Shown here one piece after another: positions 26,762-34,497 of a stretch of DNA of 64,000 nt. The DNA comes from Paenisporosarcina sp. OV554 (GTDB taxonomy: Bacteria; Bacillota; Bacilli; Bacillales_A; Planococcaceae). How positions within the stretch are numbered: position 1 is the first letter of the stretch; each line of letters opens with the position of its first letter. A program made the translations under genes and the position numbers. The stretch spans positions 1-64,000 of the forward strand of contig NZ_QBUC01000003.1 of the NCBI RefSeq assembly GCF_003058165.1, read 5' to 3'. Under the pieces are notes generated by a model that saw only the letters and a list, made by a program, of their open reading frames with translations, was not told the DNA's origin and did no database searches.

Positions 26762-28235
26762 GTGTTGCCAGAGAACGGACCATCGCACCAGTCCCACCTT
26801 TTGGACCCAAATCATGAGCAGCGCTTGCATCAGAAGTACCAGCAATATCTAAATGAATCCAAGGAGTATTGTCAACAAATTCACCTACAAAACCACCACC
26901 GAAAATCATATGACCGTCGCGACCTGGTGAGTTATTTAAGTCGGCCACATCACTCTTACGAATTCGCTTTTTATCACTTTCTGTTAACGGTAAACGCCAA
27001 ACAAACTCGCCAGTTTCTACAGAAGCCTCTAAGAAAGTTTCAAAGAATGTTTCATTGTTTGTAAGAGCTCCAGTTTTATCCTTACCAAGTGCTACAATAA
27101 CACCACCTGTTAATGTAGCTACATCGACAATGTAGTTCGCGCCTTGTTGTTTTGCGTAAGTTACAGCATCAGCTAAGACGAGTCGTCCTTCTGCATCTGT
27201 ATTCAGAATTTCAATCGTTTTGCCGCTTAACGAAGTAATAACATCATCTGGTTTAAATGCATTTCCTGAAATCATATTATCAGTTGATGCAATAACCGCC
27301 ATAACATTTTTGTTTGGTTGAGTTTCACCAACAATGCGCATTGCACCCAATACTGCAGCCGCACCACCCATATCACCCTTCATACCCACTAAACCGTCCT
27401 TAGGCTTGATTGAGTAGCCTCCAGTGTCATAAGTGACACCTTTTCCTACTAAGCCAACTACATCGGTCCAATCATCGTTAGCGCGATATTTCATGACGAT
27501 CAGTCTTGGTTCTTCTGTCGATCCTTGATTAACTGCTAAAATCGCGCCCATTCCTAGCTCTTCCATTTGGGATTTTCCTAATTCCTCATATTCAAAATCA
27601 TACTTCTCAGCTAGTTCCTTTGCGTACTCTGCCATTTTTGTAGCTGTTAAAACGTTAGATGGCATATTAACTAAAGTACGTGCTTCATTCACAGATTCTC
27701 CGTACACTTGTCCTACTTCGAAGTATGCTTGAATTTCTTGATTATCAGAATTAGTTAGCAATTCGACGGTATCAAGATACGTGTCAGTAGCGTTTGAAGA
27801 TGTTTTATAATTGGGTACTTGGTACAATCCCATGCTGATTCCTTCAGCGGCAAGATACGATGCATCATCAATTTCAATATCTTCATTCGTAAACGAATCT
27901 AACCAAATTGTAACATTGGTCGTTTTTGAAGCCACGAGTTCTTTTCCAACCGTTCCAAAAATACCACGTAGGTCGTCTTGATTTAACGTCTTTCGATCAC
28001 CAAGCCCAACAAAGAAAACGCGTTTCAGTTTACCTTCTTGAAGTGTCGGTAATTTTGTCAGTATCTTGCGATTAGTTGACACATCCCCAGCTTTCAACCA
28101 CTTTTCAAGTGAAGTACCGTAAAATGATACAAACTCTGACCAATTTGTTGTGTTTTCAGGATGTTTATACGTCCCAACGATTAAAACTTCTGCTTGAATT
28201 TCGTTAAAATTTACTCCTGCAACTGCTATTTTCAC
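26724..28235 (-). CDS. pepA: Leucyl aminopeptidase (PepA/M17 family)
   Basis: A metallopeptidase of 503 residues that removes N-terminal amino acids from peptides in the cytoplasm. The C-terminal catalytic domain shows the M17 motifs VGKGVTYDTGGYSIKPK (near 262), DMGGAAAVLG, and the family signature NTDAEGRLVLAD (about 343), holding the two-metal ligands. The N-terminal macro-like domain is more variable. It is the B. subtilis YuiE homologue, in the same position next to yuiD. GTG start with GGAGGGG. Confidence 0.93.
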   Translation of the reverse strand: MKIAVAGVNFNEIQAEVLIVGTYKHPENTTNWSEFVSFYGTSLEKWLKAGDVSTNRKILTKLPTLQEGKLKRVFFVGLGDRKTLNQDDLRGIFGTVGKELVASKTTNVTIWLDSFTNEDIEIDDASYLAAEGISMGLYQVPNYKTSSNATDTYLDTVELLTNSDNQEIQAYFEVGQVYGESVNEARTLVNMPSNVLTATKMAEYAKELAEKYDFEYEELGKSQMEELGMGAILAVNQGSTEEPRLIVMKYRANDDWTDVVGLVGKGVTYDTGGYSIKPKDGLVGMKGDMGGAAAVLGAMRIVGETQPNKNVMAVIASTDNMISGNAFKPDDVITSLSGKTIEILNTDAEGRLVLADAVTYAKQQGANYIVDVATLTGGVIVALGKDKTGALTNNETFFETFLEASVETGEFVWRLPLTESDKKRIRKSDVADLNNSPGRDGHMIFGGGFVGEFVDNTPWIHLDIAGTSDASAAHDLGPKGGTGAMVRSLATLIERMSLEETEK

Positions 28236-28420
28236 AAAAACCCCTCCATCTATATACATTCGTATTCTATTATATACGAAATTCTTACGCTTTTCGAATT
28301 ATCCAAATTCAACTGTTACAACGATTTTAAAGAGGATAGCTGTGGTATACTAAATATAATCGTAGAAAGCTTGGATATACATTCATTTTTGATTTTCGAA
28401 CATGAAAGGGTGGACAGCTT

Positions 28421-28897
28421 ATGGACATTTTAACTAATATTCCACTCCTTGCTGCATTATTTGGCATTTTATTTGCACAATTCGTCAAAATACCCATAAC
28501 TTATCTGGTAACGAAGAAAATTGATTGGAAACTCTTCACTTCTACAGGTGGTATGCCGAGTTCTCACTCAGCCGCGGTTACGGCTCTTACAACAGCCATT
28601 GCGTTTGAAACGGGACTTGGTTCCCCATTATTCGCTGTATCTGCAATCTTTTCAATTATTGTCATGTTCGATGCATCTGGCGTTCGATTCCAAGCAGGCC
28701 AACAGGCAATAATGATTAACCAAATGCGTGTTGATTTTCAATTATTCGTGAATCAATCAAAAGATTGGGCAAATAAAAAAAATGAAGAAAAAATCGAAGA
28801 ACTTAAAACACTTCTTGGGCATAAACCAAGTGAAGTCTTTATGGGAGCTTTAACAGGAATTTTCATTTCGATTATCATTTATGTATTTTTCATCTAA
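28421..28897 (+). CDS. yuiD: Divergent PAP2 family membrane protein
   Basis: A protein of 158 residues with about four helices. GGMPSSHSAAVTALTTAIA (near 44-62) is the divergent acid-phosphatase/vanadium-haloperoxidase motif, with SSHS and a downstream phosphate-site histidine poorly conserved, as is normal in the YuiD family. Phosphatase activity is not demonstrated. It is followed by a strong terminator and then a 1.2-kb repeat-filled gap. Confidence 0.9.
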   Translation: MDILTNIPLLAALFGILFAQFVKIPITYLVTKKIDWKLFTSTGGMPSSHSAAVTALTTAIAFETGLGSPLFAVSAIFSIIVMFDASGVRFQAGQQAIMINQMRVDFQLFVNQSKDWANKKNEEKIEELKTLLGHKPSEVFMGALTGIFISIIIYVFFI

Positions 28898-28936
28898 AAA
28901 GCAGTGAAGCTCATTTCTGAGCTCCACTGCTTTTTT
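28896..28936 (+). terminator. Terminator of yuiD
   Basis: AAAAAGCAGTG plus AGCTCA pairs with TGAGCT plus CACTGCTTTTTT, directly after the yuiD stop. Confidence 0.9.
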
Positions 28937-29040
28937 AGGCTAACAGATCCTTTATTTTCAAAACATCTTATTAAAATTCAATTTAAGAAATATCACCACA
29001 ACTGCATACCGATACCTTGATTCCATTCACAGTGTCTGAC

Positions 29041-29287
29041 AGGTTTCCAGTTCGCTTCTGACGCTTTACCTGCTGCACAATAATCTAGTGAACAAAGAGG
29101 AGGGGCTTGTGACTGCGTCACTCGCCCACCTCTCTTTTGGTAGATTACCCTGCGGCGGGCGTGCATCCTTCGCTCCCATGCAACCTGGAAGCACACAGTG
29201 ATTTTGGTTTGGTTTACTACAGAATAGAAGGCTTCTTTAAGTAGATGTTCGGCCGAAGATGATATTTCGGCCTCTTCCTGCTTTTTT
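29041..29287 (+). repeat. E1 structured repeat, copy a
   Basis: A 247-base element with three structured parts. The 5' module opens with AGGTTTCCAG and CGCTTCTGACGC. The central hairpin has arms GAGG-A-GGGC and GTGAC around TGC (29096-29134). The 3' hairpin is GGCCGAA / TTCGGCC, followed by TCTTCCTGCTTTTTT. Copy b has the same modules in the same order. Confidence 0.8.
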
Positions 29288-29353
29288 ATTTCTAAGACTA
29301 CTTTTATAGTTAGAAGTGACACTTTCTTAAAGGAAAAATAAACGTGGGCAAAA

Positions 29354-29599
29354 AGGTTTTCAGTCCGCTTTGGACACACCTTTTGCTGCATCTTGGTCTA
29401 GAGATTAAAGAAGTGGGCTTGTGACTGCGTCACTCGCCCATCTCTCTTTTTTTAGATCATCTTGCTGCGTATGTGCATCCTTCGCTCCCTTACAACCTGG
29501 ACGTTAATAGTTAGGAGCGTTCGGTTTACTACAGAATAGAAGGTTTCTTTAAGTAGATGTTCTGCCGAAGATGCTATTTCGGCCTCTTCCTGCTTTTTT
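29354..29599 (+). repeat. E1 structured repeat, copy b
   Basis: A 246-base direct repeat of copy a, 66 bases downstream, with diverged sequence but the same three modules. These include GTGAC-TGC-GTCAC in the centre, TGCATCCTTCGCTCCC, GGTTTACTACAGAATAGAAG, and the terminal GCCGAA/TTCGGC hairpin with TTCCTGCTTTTTT. Confidence 0.8.
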
Positions 29600-29630
29600 C
29601 ATTTTGGGTAAGTTTAAGAATGCTGTTTAT

Positions 29631-29769
29631 ATTAAGAACAAACGAAAGAGGACATTTGCGCCTAGCATGCCGCAAGAGCGTGAAGAATGAGCCAACAAGT
29701 ATGTGCTTTTCATACTTGTTGGCTCATTCGGAACGTGCGGCTAGCGCAAATGTACGATAGACGACAGAA
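29631..29769. repeat. E2 palindromic element, copy 1
   Basis: A 139-base element folding into one long imperfect hairpin. The inner stem of 19 perfect pairs (29685-29703 with 29711-29729) has a TGCTTTT loop. The outer stem pairs CATTTGCGC with GCGCAAATG. It carries no open frame of note. Confidence 0.8.
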
Positions 29770-29859
29770 TAGTTTTAACTTAGCATTTTATAAAAAAAAT
29801 GAATCGGCTCTAAACACAATTTAATTGAGCCTATTGAAAAGCTATCTTAAAAAATTAAT

Positions 29860-29998
29860 ATTAAAAACAAACGAAAGAGTTCAGTTGCGCCTAGCATGGC
29901 GCAAGAGCGTGAAGAATGAGACCCACAAGTATGTGCTTTTCATACTTGTTGGCTCATGCGGAACGTGCGGCTAGCGCAAATGTACGATAGACGACAAC
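29860..29998. repeat. E2 palindromic element, copy 2
   Basis: A 139-base direct repeat of E2 copy 1, with identical ends (AAACAAACGAAAGAG on the left, AAATGTACGATAGACGACA on the right). The inner stem is less perfect, because the left arm has changed (GAGACCCACAAG) while the right arm has not. Confidence 0.8.
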
Positions 29999-30052
29999 AT
30001 AATTTAACAGAGACAATAAAAAAGATTATTAATAATGCTGTCGATATTTAAT

Positions 30053-30090
30053 AAAAAAAAAGAGCACATTTGCGGCAAGCGCAAATGTGC
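30053..30090 (-). terminator. Terminator of yuiB, related to the E2 ends
   Basis: A perfect 11-bp stem GCACATTTGCG / CGCAAATGTGC with a 5-base loop. On the minus strand a long T-run follows. The stem sequence is the same as the outer stem of the E2 elements. Confidence 0.88.
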
Positions 30091-30125
30091 AGTAAAAAAA
30101 CATTTTAGTTTTACGGAACCTTATA

Positions 30126-30455
30126 TTAAAACATTTGATAGCCATTTTTACGCAACATTTTAATAACTATCCCCGCAATGATTGCACCAACTAAACCACT
30201 TGATAATACTAAAACATCTGCAAAATGAAGTGCCATTAATTTTGCTCCAAGTGACTGAAATGCCATCACTGGCGATGTAAAATAATCAAAGAAATCTACT
30301 TCGTCAATAATTAAAATTACCACTATAGGATAGACAATAGCCATTAACCAAGTCATGCGAAGTAGCATGTTCAGCAAAAAGCCGATCCCAAAAAACATTA
30401 CTAAAAATATTAATACTGATAACATCACTGTTACAAGTGTAAAATTCCCGTCCAT
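30126..30455 (-). CDS. yuiB: YuiB-like membrane protein
   Basis: A very hydrophobic protein of 109 residues with about three helices (near 8-32, 35-50 and 80-100). It matches the short YuiB family of Bacillales, of unknown function. It lies after yuiA as in B. subtilis. GAGGGAAG before the ATG. It ends at a terminator that shares sequence with the adjacent repeats. Confidence 0.78.
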   Translation of the reverse strand: MDGNFTLVTVMLSVLIFLVMFFGIGFLLNMLLRMTWLMAIVYPIVVILIIDEVDFFDYFTSPVMAFQSLGAKLMALHFADVLVLSSGLVGAIIAGIVIKMLRKNGYQMF

Positions 30456-30644
30456 TGAATTCTTCCCTCCATGCTTCCTTTCAACAGTTTACATGATTGG
30501 TAACTTCCTTTCAATGTAGATGTGCGTTGTTCAATTATATGTAACAATTACGAATTGATTAAACCTTTCTCTAGCTAAACTATATTCAGGGACTTTCATT
30601 TTTCTATCTCAACCTATATGGTTTATTCATCAATCATAATACAT

Positions 30645-30679
30645 AAAAAAAAAGCCTCCTCGGCTACTTACCCGAAGAG
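30645..30679 (-). terminator. Terminator of yuiA
   Basis: On the minus strand, CTCTTCGG pairs with CCGAGGAG (one G-T pair), followed by a GGC and nine T residues. Confidence 0.8.
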
Positions 30680-30687
30680 AAGATTTC

Positions 30688-30825
30688 TCATACTACACTT
30701 TTCTTTCTTCCTGACCCTGAACAACAAGTGCATGTTTCTGATCCACCTAGACGCAATTGGAAATATCCATTTCCTTTACAATATGGACATTCATTCGTTT
30801 TTACATCTTTATTATTAGTTGTCAT
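30688..30825 (-). CDS. yuiA: YuiA-like small zinc-finger protein
   Basis: A protein of 45 residues. Two DnaJ-type cysteine motifs, CPYCKGNGYFQL (13-24) and CTCCSGSG (33-40), flank a RLGGSETC stretch, so it probably binds one zinc ion. This is the pattern of the small YuiA family. It is short, but its cysteine spacing and its position before yuiB make it convincing. The SD is weak (AAGGGGC). Confidence 0.8.
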   Translation of the reverse strand: MTTNNKDVKTNECPYCKGNGYFQLRLGGSETCTCCSGSGRKKSVV

Positions 30826-30892
30826 GTGACCGCCCCTTTTTATTCTTAATATTCAGATAATATAACATACGCAAAATTTTCTGTAAACTAAT

Positions 30893-30927
30893 AAAAGCCT
30901 TAATGTAAACGAATACATTAGGCTTTT
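30893..30927. terminator. Terminator between yuiA and the Nudix gene
   Basis: AAAAGCCTTAATGTA pairs with TACATTAGGCTTTT (one bulge). T-rich on both strands. It ends the Nudix transcript. Confidence 0.82.
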
Positions 30928-30967
30928 ACTCGAATTATCTTGATCTTTCTCTTGAATTCGCTATCTT

Positions 30968-31459
30968 TCAGAAAAACAATTTATAGCTTGTATAGCCAAA
31001 GATATCCCCTGGATTGATACCTTCAATTACTTGGAGACCTGAGCCTAATGTTTTTTGGGCCATTTCAAGAATCATGACAGAAATGTTCGGATCTTGACTT
31101 AAAGCGACAGGATCCATCCAACATACTTCATATACTTCTTTTAATTGTGGGACAAGTAATTGCTCCTGATGAGTCATGCGACAAATAAAAATTACCATAT
31201 TGTCACTAACCTCAGCCTTTATCACACCTGTTCGAAAACCAATTAGACCTTGAACGAGTGTTTCGATTCCTGTTTCTTCCTGTACTTCACGGACGACTGC
31301 TTGATCTACCGTTTCTCCTGGCTCAACAAAACCAGCTGGAAATGACCATTTCCCATCAAGTCCCCCATAGCGTTTTTTTACGACTAGCCACTCACCAAGA
31401 TGATTAATTACTAGACCAGCTACGCCTAACCACACGTTACTTCTCTTTTCTTTTGCCAT
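30968..31459 (-). CDS. Nudix hydrolase
   Basis: A protein of 163 residues with a complete Nudix box at about residues 43-65 (GFVEPGETVDQA followed by VVREVQEETGI), the metal-binding site for hydrolysing nucleoside diphosphate derivatives. The upstream KKRYGGLDGKWSFPAG is typical of the MutT/ADP-ribose group. The exact substrate is unknown. It is a single gene. Confidence 0.88.
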   Translation of the reverse strand: MAKEKRSNVWLGVAGLVINHLGEWLVVKKRYGGLDGKWSFPAGFVEPGETVDQAVVREVQEETGIETLVQGLIGFRTGVIKAEVSDNMVIFICRMTHQEQLLVPQLKEVYEVCWMDPVALSQDPNISVMILEMAQKTLGSGLQVIEGINPGDIFGYTSYKLFF

Positions 31460-31543
31460 TTAGCTTATCATCCTTTTTTCCTAAAGCACTATTTTACTTA
31501 AGATTAAGTATGGTCAATTAATATAGGTTTTCATAGTAGAACC

Positions 31544-31576
31544 AAAAAACTCCCATCTGAAGAATCCAGATGGGAG
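31544..31576 (-). terminator. Terminator of yumB
   Basis: A perfect 10-bp stem CTCCCATCTG / CAGATGGGAG, followed by TTTTTT on the minus strand. Confidence 0.9.
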
Positions 31577-31590
31577 AATAAAATTTTCTA

Positions 31591-32805
31591 TTAAAGAACG
31601 TTGAATTTACCTTTTTTCACAACTAGTGAAGGACCGCCAATCATGAAAAGAGAACGGTTATCAATTACTTTTTTCATAAATGATGCTTTTGCGCCTGTAA
31701 TTTTTTTACCGAAAACTACACCGATTGCATCATGTTCACCAAGTGAACATACGCTACCTTTTAAATCAGGTACGAATTCTTCAGTTTCTTCACCTTTGAT
31801 TAAAGAAATTAAGTTTTTCGCTACTGTTACACCTTGTTGCATAGCAATTTGTGCAGTTGGTGGGTAAGGACGATTTACTTCTTCATTAATCATCAATGCA
31901 CAGTCACCAACGATAAATACATCATTGTGACCTGGAGCACGCATATCTTTTTCAACTTTAACACGAGCACGCATATTTTCAATGCCTGTTTGTTCGATTA
32001 AACGGTTTCCGCGAACTCCTGCAGCCCAAACAACTGTTCCAGCTTTGATAAATTCAAACACGTCTTCACCTTTTTTGATTTTAACGCCTTCAGGAGTCGC
32101 TTCTACTACTGGAGTACCAATTGAGAATTCGATTCCTTTTGCTTGTAGATGACCCACTGCGTATTCAACCAATTCTGGATCGAATCCTGGCAATACCATT
32201 GGAGCAGCTTCAACACATAGTACACGTACTTTTTCTTGAGGTACATCAAATTCTTTGCAAAGTTCAGGAACTCGGTTACCTAATTCACCTAAGAATTCAA
32301 TACCTGTGAAACCAGCCCCACCAACAACGATTGTTAAACGGCTATCGTCCTTCACATCTTCCATTGACCATGTAGCGAATTGATATTCGATATGTTCACG
32401 GATTTGACGAGCTGCTTTAACATTTGCAATTGATAAAGCGTATTTGTCTAGACCAGGAATACCAAAAGTTTCGCCTTCGAATCCAAGACCGATAACTAAG
32501 TAATCATAAGAAAATACACCGTTATTAGTTGAAACTTGTTTACCAGCGATGTCGATGCCTTCAACAGATGCTTTCACAAATTTTACTTTATCAGCTTTAA
32601 TTACATCTGCGATATCATAGCGTACTTGATCTGGACGTAGTGTACCCGCTGAAGCTTCATGTAACCAAGTTGATTCATAGTGATAATCATTTTGGTTAAT
32701 TAAAGTAATGTCTGCAACGTCTATTCCGATGTTTTTTTGTAAGTTGACTACTGTTGCTAAACCGCCATATCCGGCGCCTAATACTAATATTGTCGGTCTT
32801 TTCAC
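31591..32805 (-). CDS. yumB: Type II NADH dehydrogenase (NDH-2, YumB-like)
   Basis: A flavoprotein of 404 residues. The first Rossmann fold starts with [15 protein letters not shown] (FAD). The second has [17 protein letters not shown] near 168 (NADH), and VFIVGDCAL near 308 binds FAD. NDH-2 passes electrons from NADH to menaquinone without pumping protons, on the inner membrane face. GTG start at 32805 behind AAAGGTGG. The promoter has TTGAAA and TATTAT 17 bases apart. A second, more diverged NDH-2-like gene (yutJ) lies 1.7 kb away. Confidence 0.92.
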   Translation of the reverse strand: MKRPTILVLGAGYGGLATVVNLQKNIGIDVADITLINQNDYHYESTWLHEASAGTLRPDQVRYDIADVIKADKVKFVKASVEGIDIAGKQVSTNNGVFSYDYLVIGLGFEGETFGIPGLDKYALSIANVKAARQIREHIEYQFATWSMEDVKDDSRLTIVVGGAGFTGIEFLGELGNRVPELCKEFDVPQEKVRVLCVEAAPMVLPGFDPELVEYAVGHLQAKGIEFSIGTPVVEATPEGVKIKKGEDVFEFIKAGTVVWAAGVRGNRLIEQTGIENMRARVKVEKDMRAPGHNDVFIVGDCALMINEEVNRPYPPTAQIAMQQGVTVAKNLISLIKGEETEEFVPDLKGSVCSLGEHDAIGVVFGKKITGAKASFMKKVIDNRSLFMIGGPSLVVKKGKFNVL

Positions 32806-32894
32806 GAAGATCGAAACCACCTTTGTTTGATTTATATGCTTTTCTTTAGTCAAAGAAAAAAGAAGTATCTCTACTTCACAAAAACTAAAGCGAA

Positions 32895-32914
32895 TTTGTC
32901 TATATTTCGACAAA
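32895..32914. promoter_or_regulatory. Inverted repeat in the yumB leader
   Basis: TTTGTC-N8-GACAAA, just downstream of the yumB -10 box. It has the outer TTGT/ACAA bases of a Rex site but differs symmetrically inside, so assignment to Rex is doubtful. Confidence 0.35.
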
Positions 32915-32927
32915 CGTACTATACTCT

Positions 32928-32956
32928 ATAATAGACCTTTTAATTGTTGATTTCAA
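32928..32956 (-). promoter_or_regulatory. Sigma-A promoter of yumB
   Basis: Minus strand: TTGAAA (32951-32956), 17 bases, TATTAT (32928-32933). Confidence 0.65.
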
Positions 32957-32993
32957 TACATACTTGTCAAGTGCAAAAGGTTTGAATTTACAG

Positions 32994-33019
32994 AAAAAAA
33001 GACCGAATATGAATCGGCC
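32994..33019 (-). terminator. Terminator of yutM
   Basis: On the minus strand, GGCCGA pairs with TCGGTC around a 6-base loop, then seven T residues. Confidence 0.75.
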
Positions 33020-33382
33020 TTAACAATTTTCTGGAGTTCCTTTTTTTGTTGCCGTTGTAAATGAAGATCCACAACCACAAGATGCTATAGCATTGGGGTT
33101 CTCAATCGTAAAACCGCCACCCATCAAGGATTGTTTATAGTCGATAACAGTACCGTTGATAATAGCTTTATCTTCATTTGAAACTAGAATTGTTAATCCA
33201 TGTTGTTCTAAAATTGTATCGGACTCATTTTTCTCACGTTCAAATCCCATACCATACGATAAACCACTACATCCTCCACCGTGAACAGCTACTCTTAAAA
33301 ATGCACCTTGTTCATCGTTATGGATCATCATTTCTTTTACTTGGTAAGCTGCAGCTTCTGATAATTCGACAATTTGCGTCAT
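33020..33382 (-). CDS. yutM: A-type iron-sulfur cluster carrier (HesB/IscA/ErpA family)
   Basis: A protein of 120 residues with the three conserved cysteines of A-type carriers: C38 in GGGCSGL, and C102 and C104 in SCGCGSSF. These bind an Fe-S cluster or iron for transfer to apo-proteins. It probably hands on clusters made by the suf operon at 43939-49112. It is a single gene near yutI, another carrier. Confidence 0.92.
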   Translation of the reverse strand: MTQIVELSEAAAYQVKEMMIHNDEQGAFLRVAVHGGGCSGLSYGMGFEREKNESDTILEQHGLTILVSNEDKAIINGTVIDYKQSLMGGGFTIENPNAIASCGCGSSFTTATKKGTPENC

Positions 33383-33504
33383 CCGTTACACCTTCCTTCT
33401 ATCTTCTATGATAACAATTAAAAGATGTTACATACAAGAACAACACCTTTAAATCGTCATTCTTTTCTATATTTTATTCGGTATAATTAAAAGTAATACA
33501 TCTA

Positions 33505-33536
33505 AAAGAAAAGGAGCCCTATATAGGCTCCGTTTT
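33505..33536 (-). terminator. Terminator of yutI
   Basis: GGAGCC pairs with GGCTCC around a TA-rich loop. T-rich tail on the minus strand. Confidence 0.75.
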
Positions 33537-33580
33537 CAAAAATTAGAAATAACAACTCCAGCTACGCTAAAGTTTTCAAA

Positions 33581-33814
33581 TTAAAATACTTGTTCTACTT
33601 CTACGACACCAGGGACTTCTTCCAAGAGTGCACGTTCAATACCTGCTTTTAGTGTAATAGTAGAACTTGGGCAACTTCCGCATGCGCCAAGAAGACGAAG
33701 TTTGACGATTCCATCTTCGATATCAACAAGCTCACAGTCTCCACCGTCTCTTAGTAAGAATGGGCGTAATTTATCTAGTACTTCTTGTACTTGCTCGTTC
33801 ATTGTATCAGTCAT
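33581..33814 (-). CDS. yutI: NifU-type Fe-S scaffold/carrier (Nfu)
   Basis: A protein of 77 residues consisting only of the NifU C-terminal domain. The CxxC motif is GACGSCPSS (C45 and C48), which binds an Fe-S cluster shared between two monomers. It delivers clusters to target enzymes such as LipA or aconitase in related bacteria. It is divergent from yuzD. Confidence 0.92.
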   Translation of the reverse strand: MTDTMNEQVQEVLDKLRPFLLRDGGDCELVDIEDGIVKLRLLGACGSCPSSTITLKAGIERALLEEVPGVVEVEQVF

Positions 33815-33898
33815 TTGTTTCGACTCCTTTCCTTATAATTATTATAATGTGAAGAGAGAAAAAAATCCATCAGTTAATACTAAAGGAGAAAAATAACC

Positions 33899-34231
33899 AT
33901 GGAAAAAAAGACACTTTCAATTGAAATTTTCGGGGCTGAAATTGCGTGCGCTAGTTGTGTTAATGCACCTACCTCTAAGGATACCTATGAATGGTTGCAA
34001 GCAGCTATTGATCGCAAATACCCAAATCAATTGTATAAAATAACTTATATTGATATTCAGAAGCCAATTGATAATGAACGCCAACAAGACATTGCCAATC
34101 GAGTATTAGATGACGAATTCTTTTACCCACTTGTCTTGATTGAAGGAGAAGTGGTTGGAGAAGGAAACATTCAACTTAACCCAGTTTTTGCAGAACTTGA
34201 GAAAAATGGTTTTACGAGTAGCCCTTCATAA
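33899..34231 (+). CDS. yuzD: YuzD family protein (DUF1462)
   Basis: A protein of 110 residues with a thioredoxin-like pattern: IEIFGAEIACASCVNAPTS has CxxC at residues 17-20, and a later PLVLIEGEVVGEGN resembles the cis-proline region. It belongs to the YuzD family, of unknown function; a redox or Fe-S related role is suggested by its place between yutI and yutJ. Its stop codon is the first triplet of an E3 repeat. Confidence 0.85.
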   Translation: MEKKTLSIEIFGAEIACASCVNAPTSKDTYEWLQAAIDRKYPNQLYKITYIDIQKPIDNERQQDIANRVLDDEFFYPLVLIEGEVVGEGNIQLNPVFAELEKNGFTSSPS

Positions 34232-34445
34232 GAAAAGCGAAGCTCGACTTTAGAAATGAGCTACAAGCCACCTAAAACAGAGACTGGTTTTTCACAGGAG
34301 GAATGATGTCTTTGTCCAAGCGAATGGGTAGAAACGTTACGCGAGTGGTCGGAAACCCAGGTTGAATGATCGAAAACCCCAAGTGAATGGTCGGATATCC
34401 TAAGTCTCCAACTTCGAAGGTGTCGCTCGAAAAACTTTTACATGC
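34229..34445 (+). repeat. E3 repeat copy after yuzD
   Basis: A non-coding stretch of about 215 bases starting at the yuzD stop codon with ATAAGAAAAGCGAAGCTCGAC and ending in GAAGGTGTCGCTCGAAAAAC. The end matches the copy after patB. The middle contains four 21-bp tandem units (34320-34403). Confidence 0.65.
34320..34403 (+). repeat. Four tandem 21-bp repeats
   Basis: Units begin at 34320, 34341, 34362 and 34383, sharing GAATGGTCGGAAACCC with substitutions. The period is exactly 21 with no spacers. Confidence 0.8.
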
Positions 34446-34447
34446 AG

Positions 34448-34492
34448 AAAAAGAAGACCTAGAAGTTATGGTTCGCTTCTAGGTCTTCTTCT
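34448..34492. terminator. Bidirectional terminator between yuzD and yutJ
   Basis: A perfect 15-bp stem AAGAAGACCTAGAAG / CTTCTAGGTCTTCTT with a 10-base loop, between convergent genes. Confidence 0.9.
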
Positions 34493-34497
34493 ATTCA

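Noticed and set aside
28993-29391. Minus-strand 132-codon frame in the repeat cluster
   Set aside because: It is a translation of E1 repeat DNA. Frames are not kept between E1 copies, so it is not a gene.
29557-29760. Plus-strand 67-codon frame across E1/E2
   Set aside because: It crosses the junction of two repeat families and includes hairpin arms; no coding evidence.
34320-34403. CRISPR array
   Set aside because: The 21-bp units are contiguous with no spacers, and no cas genes are present.
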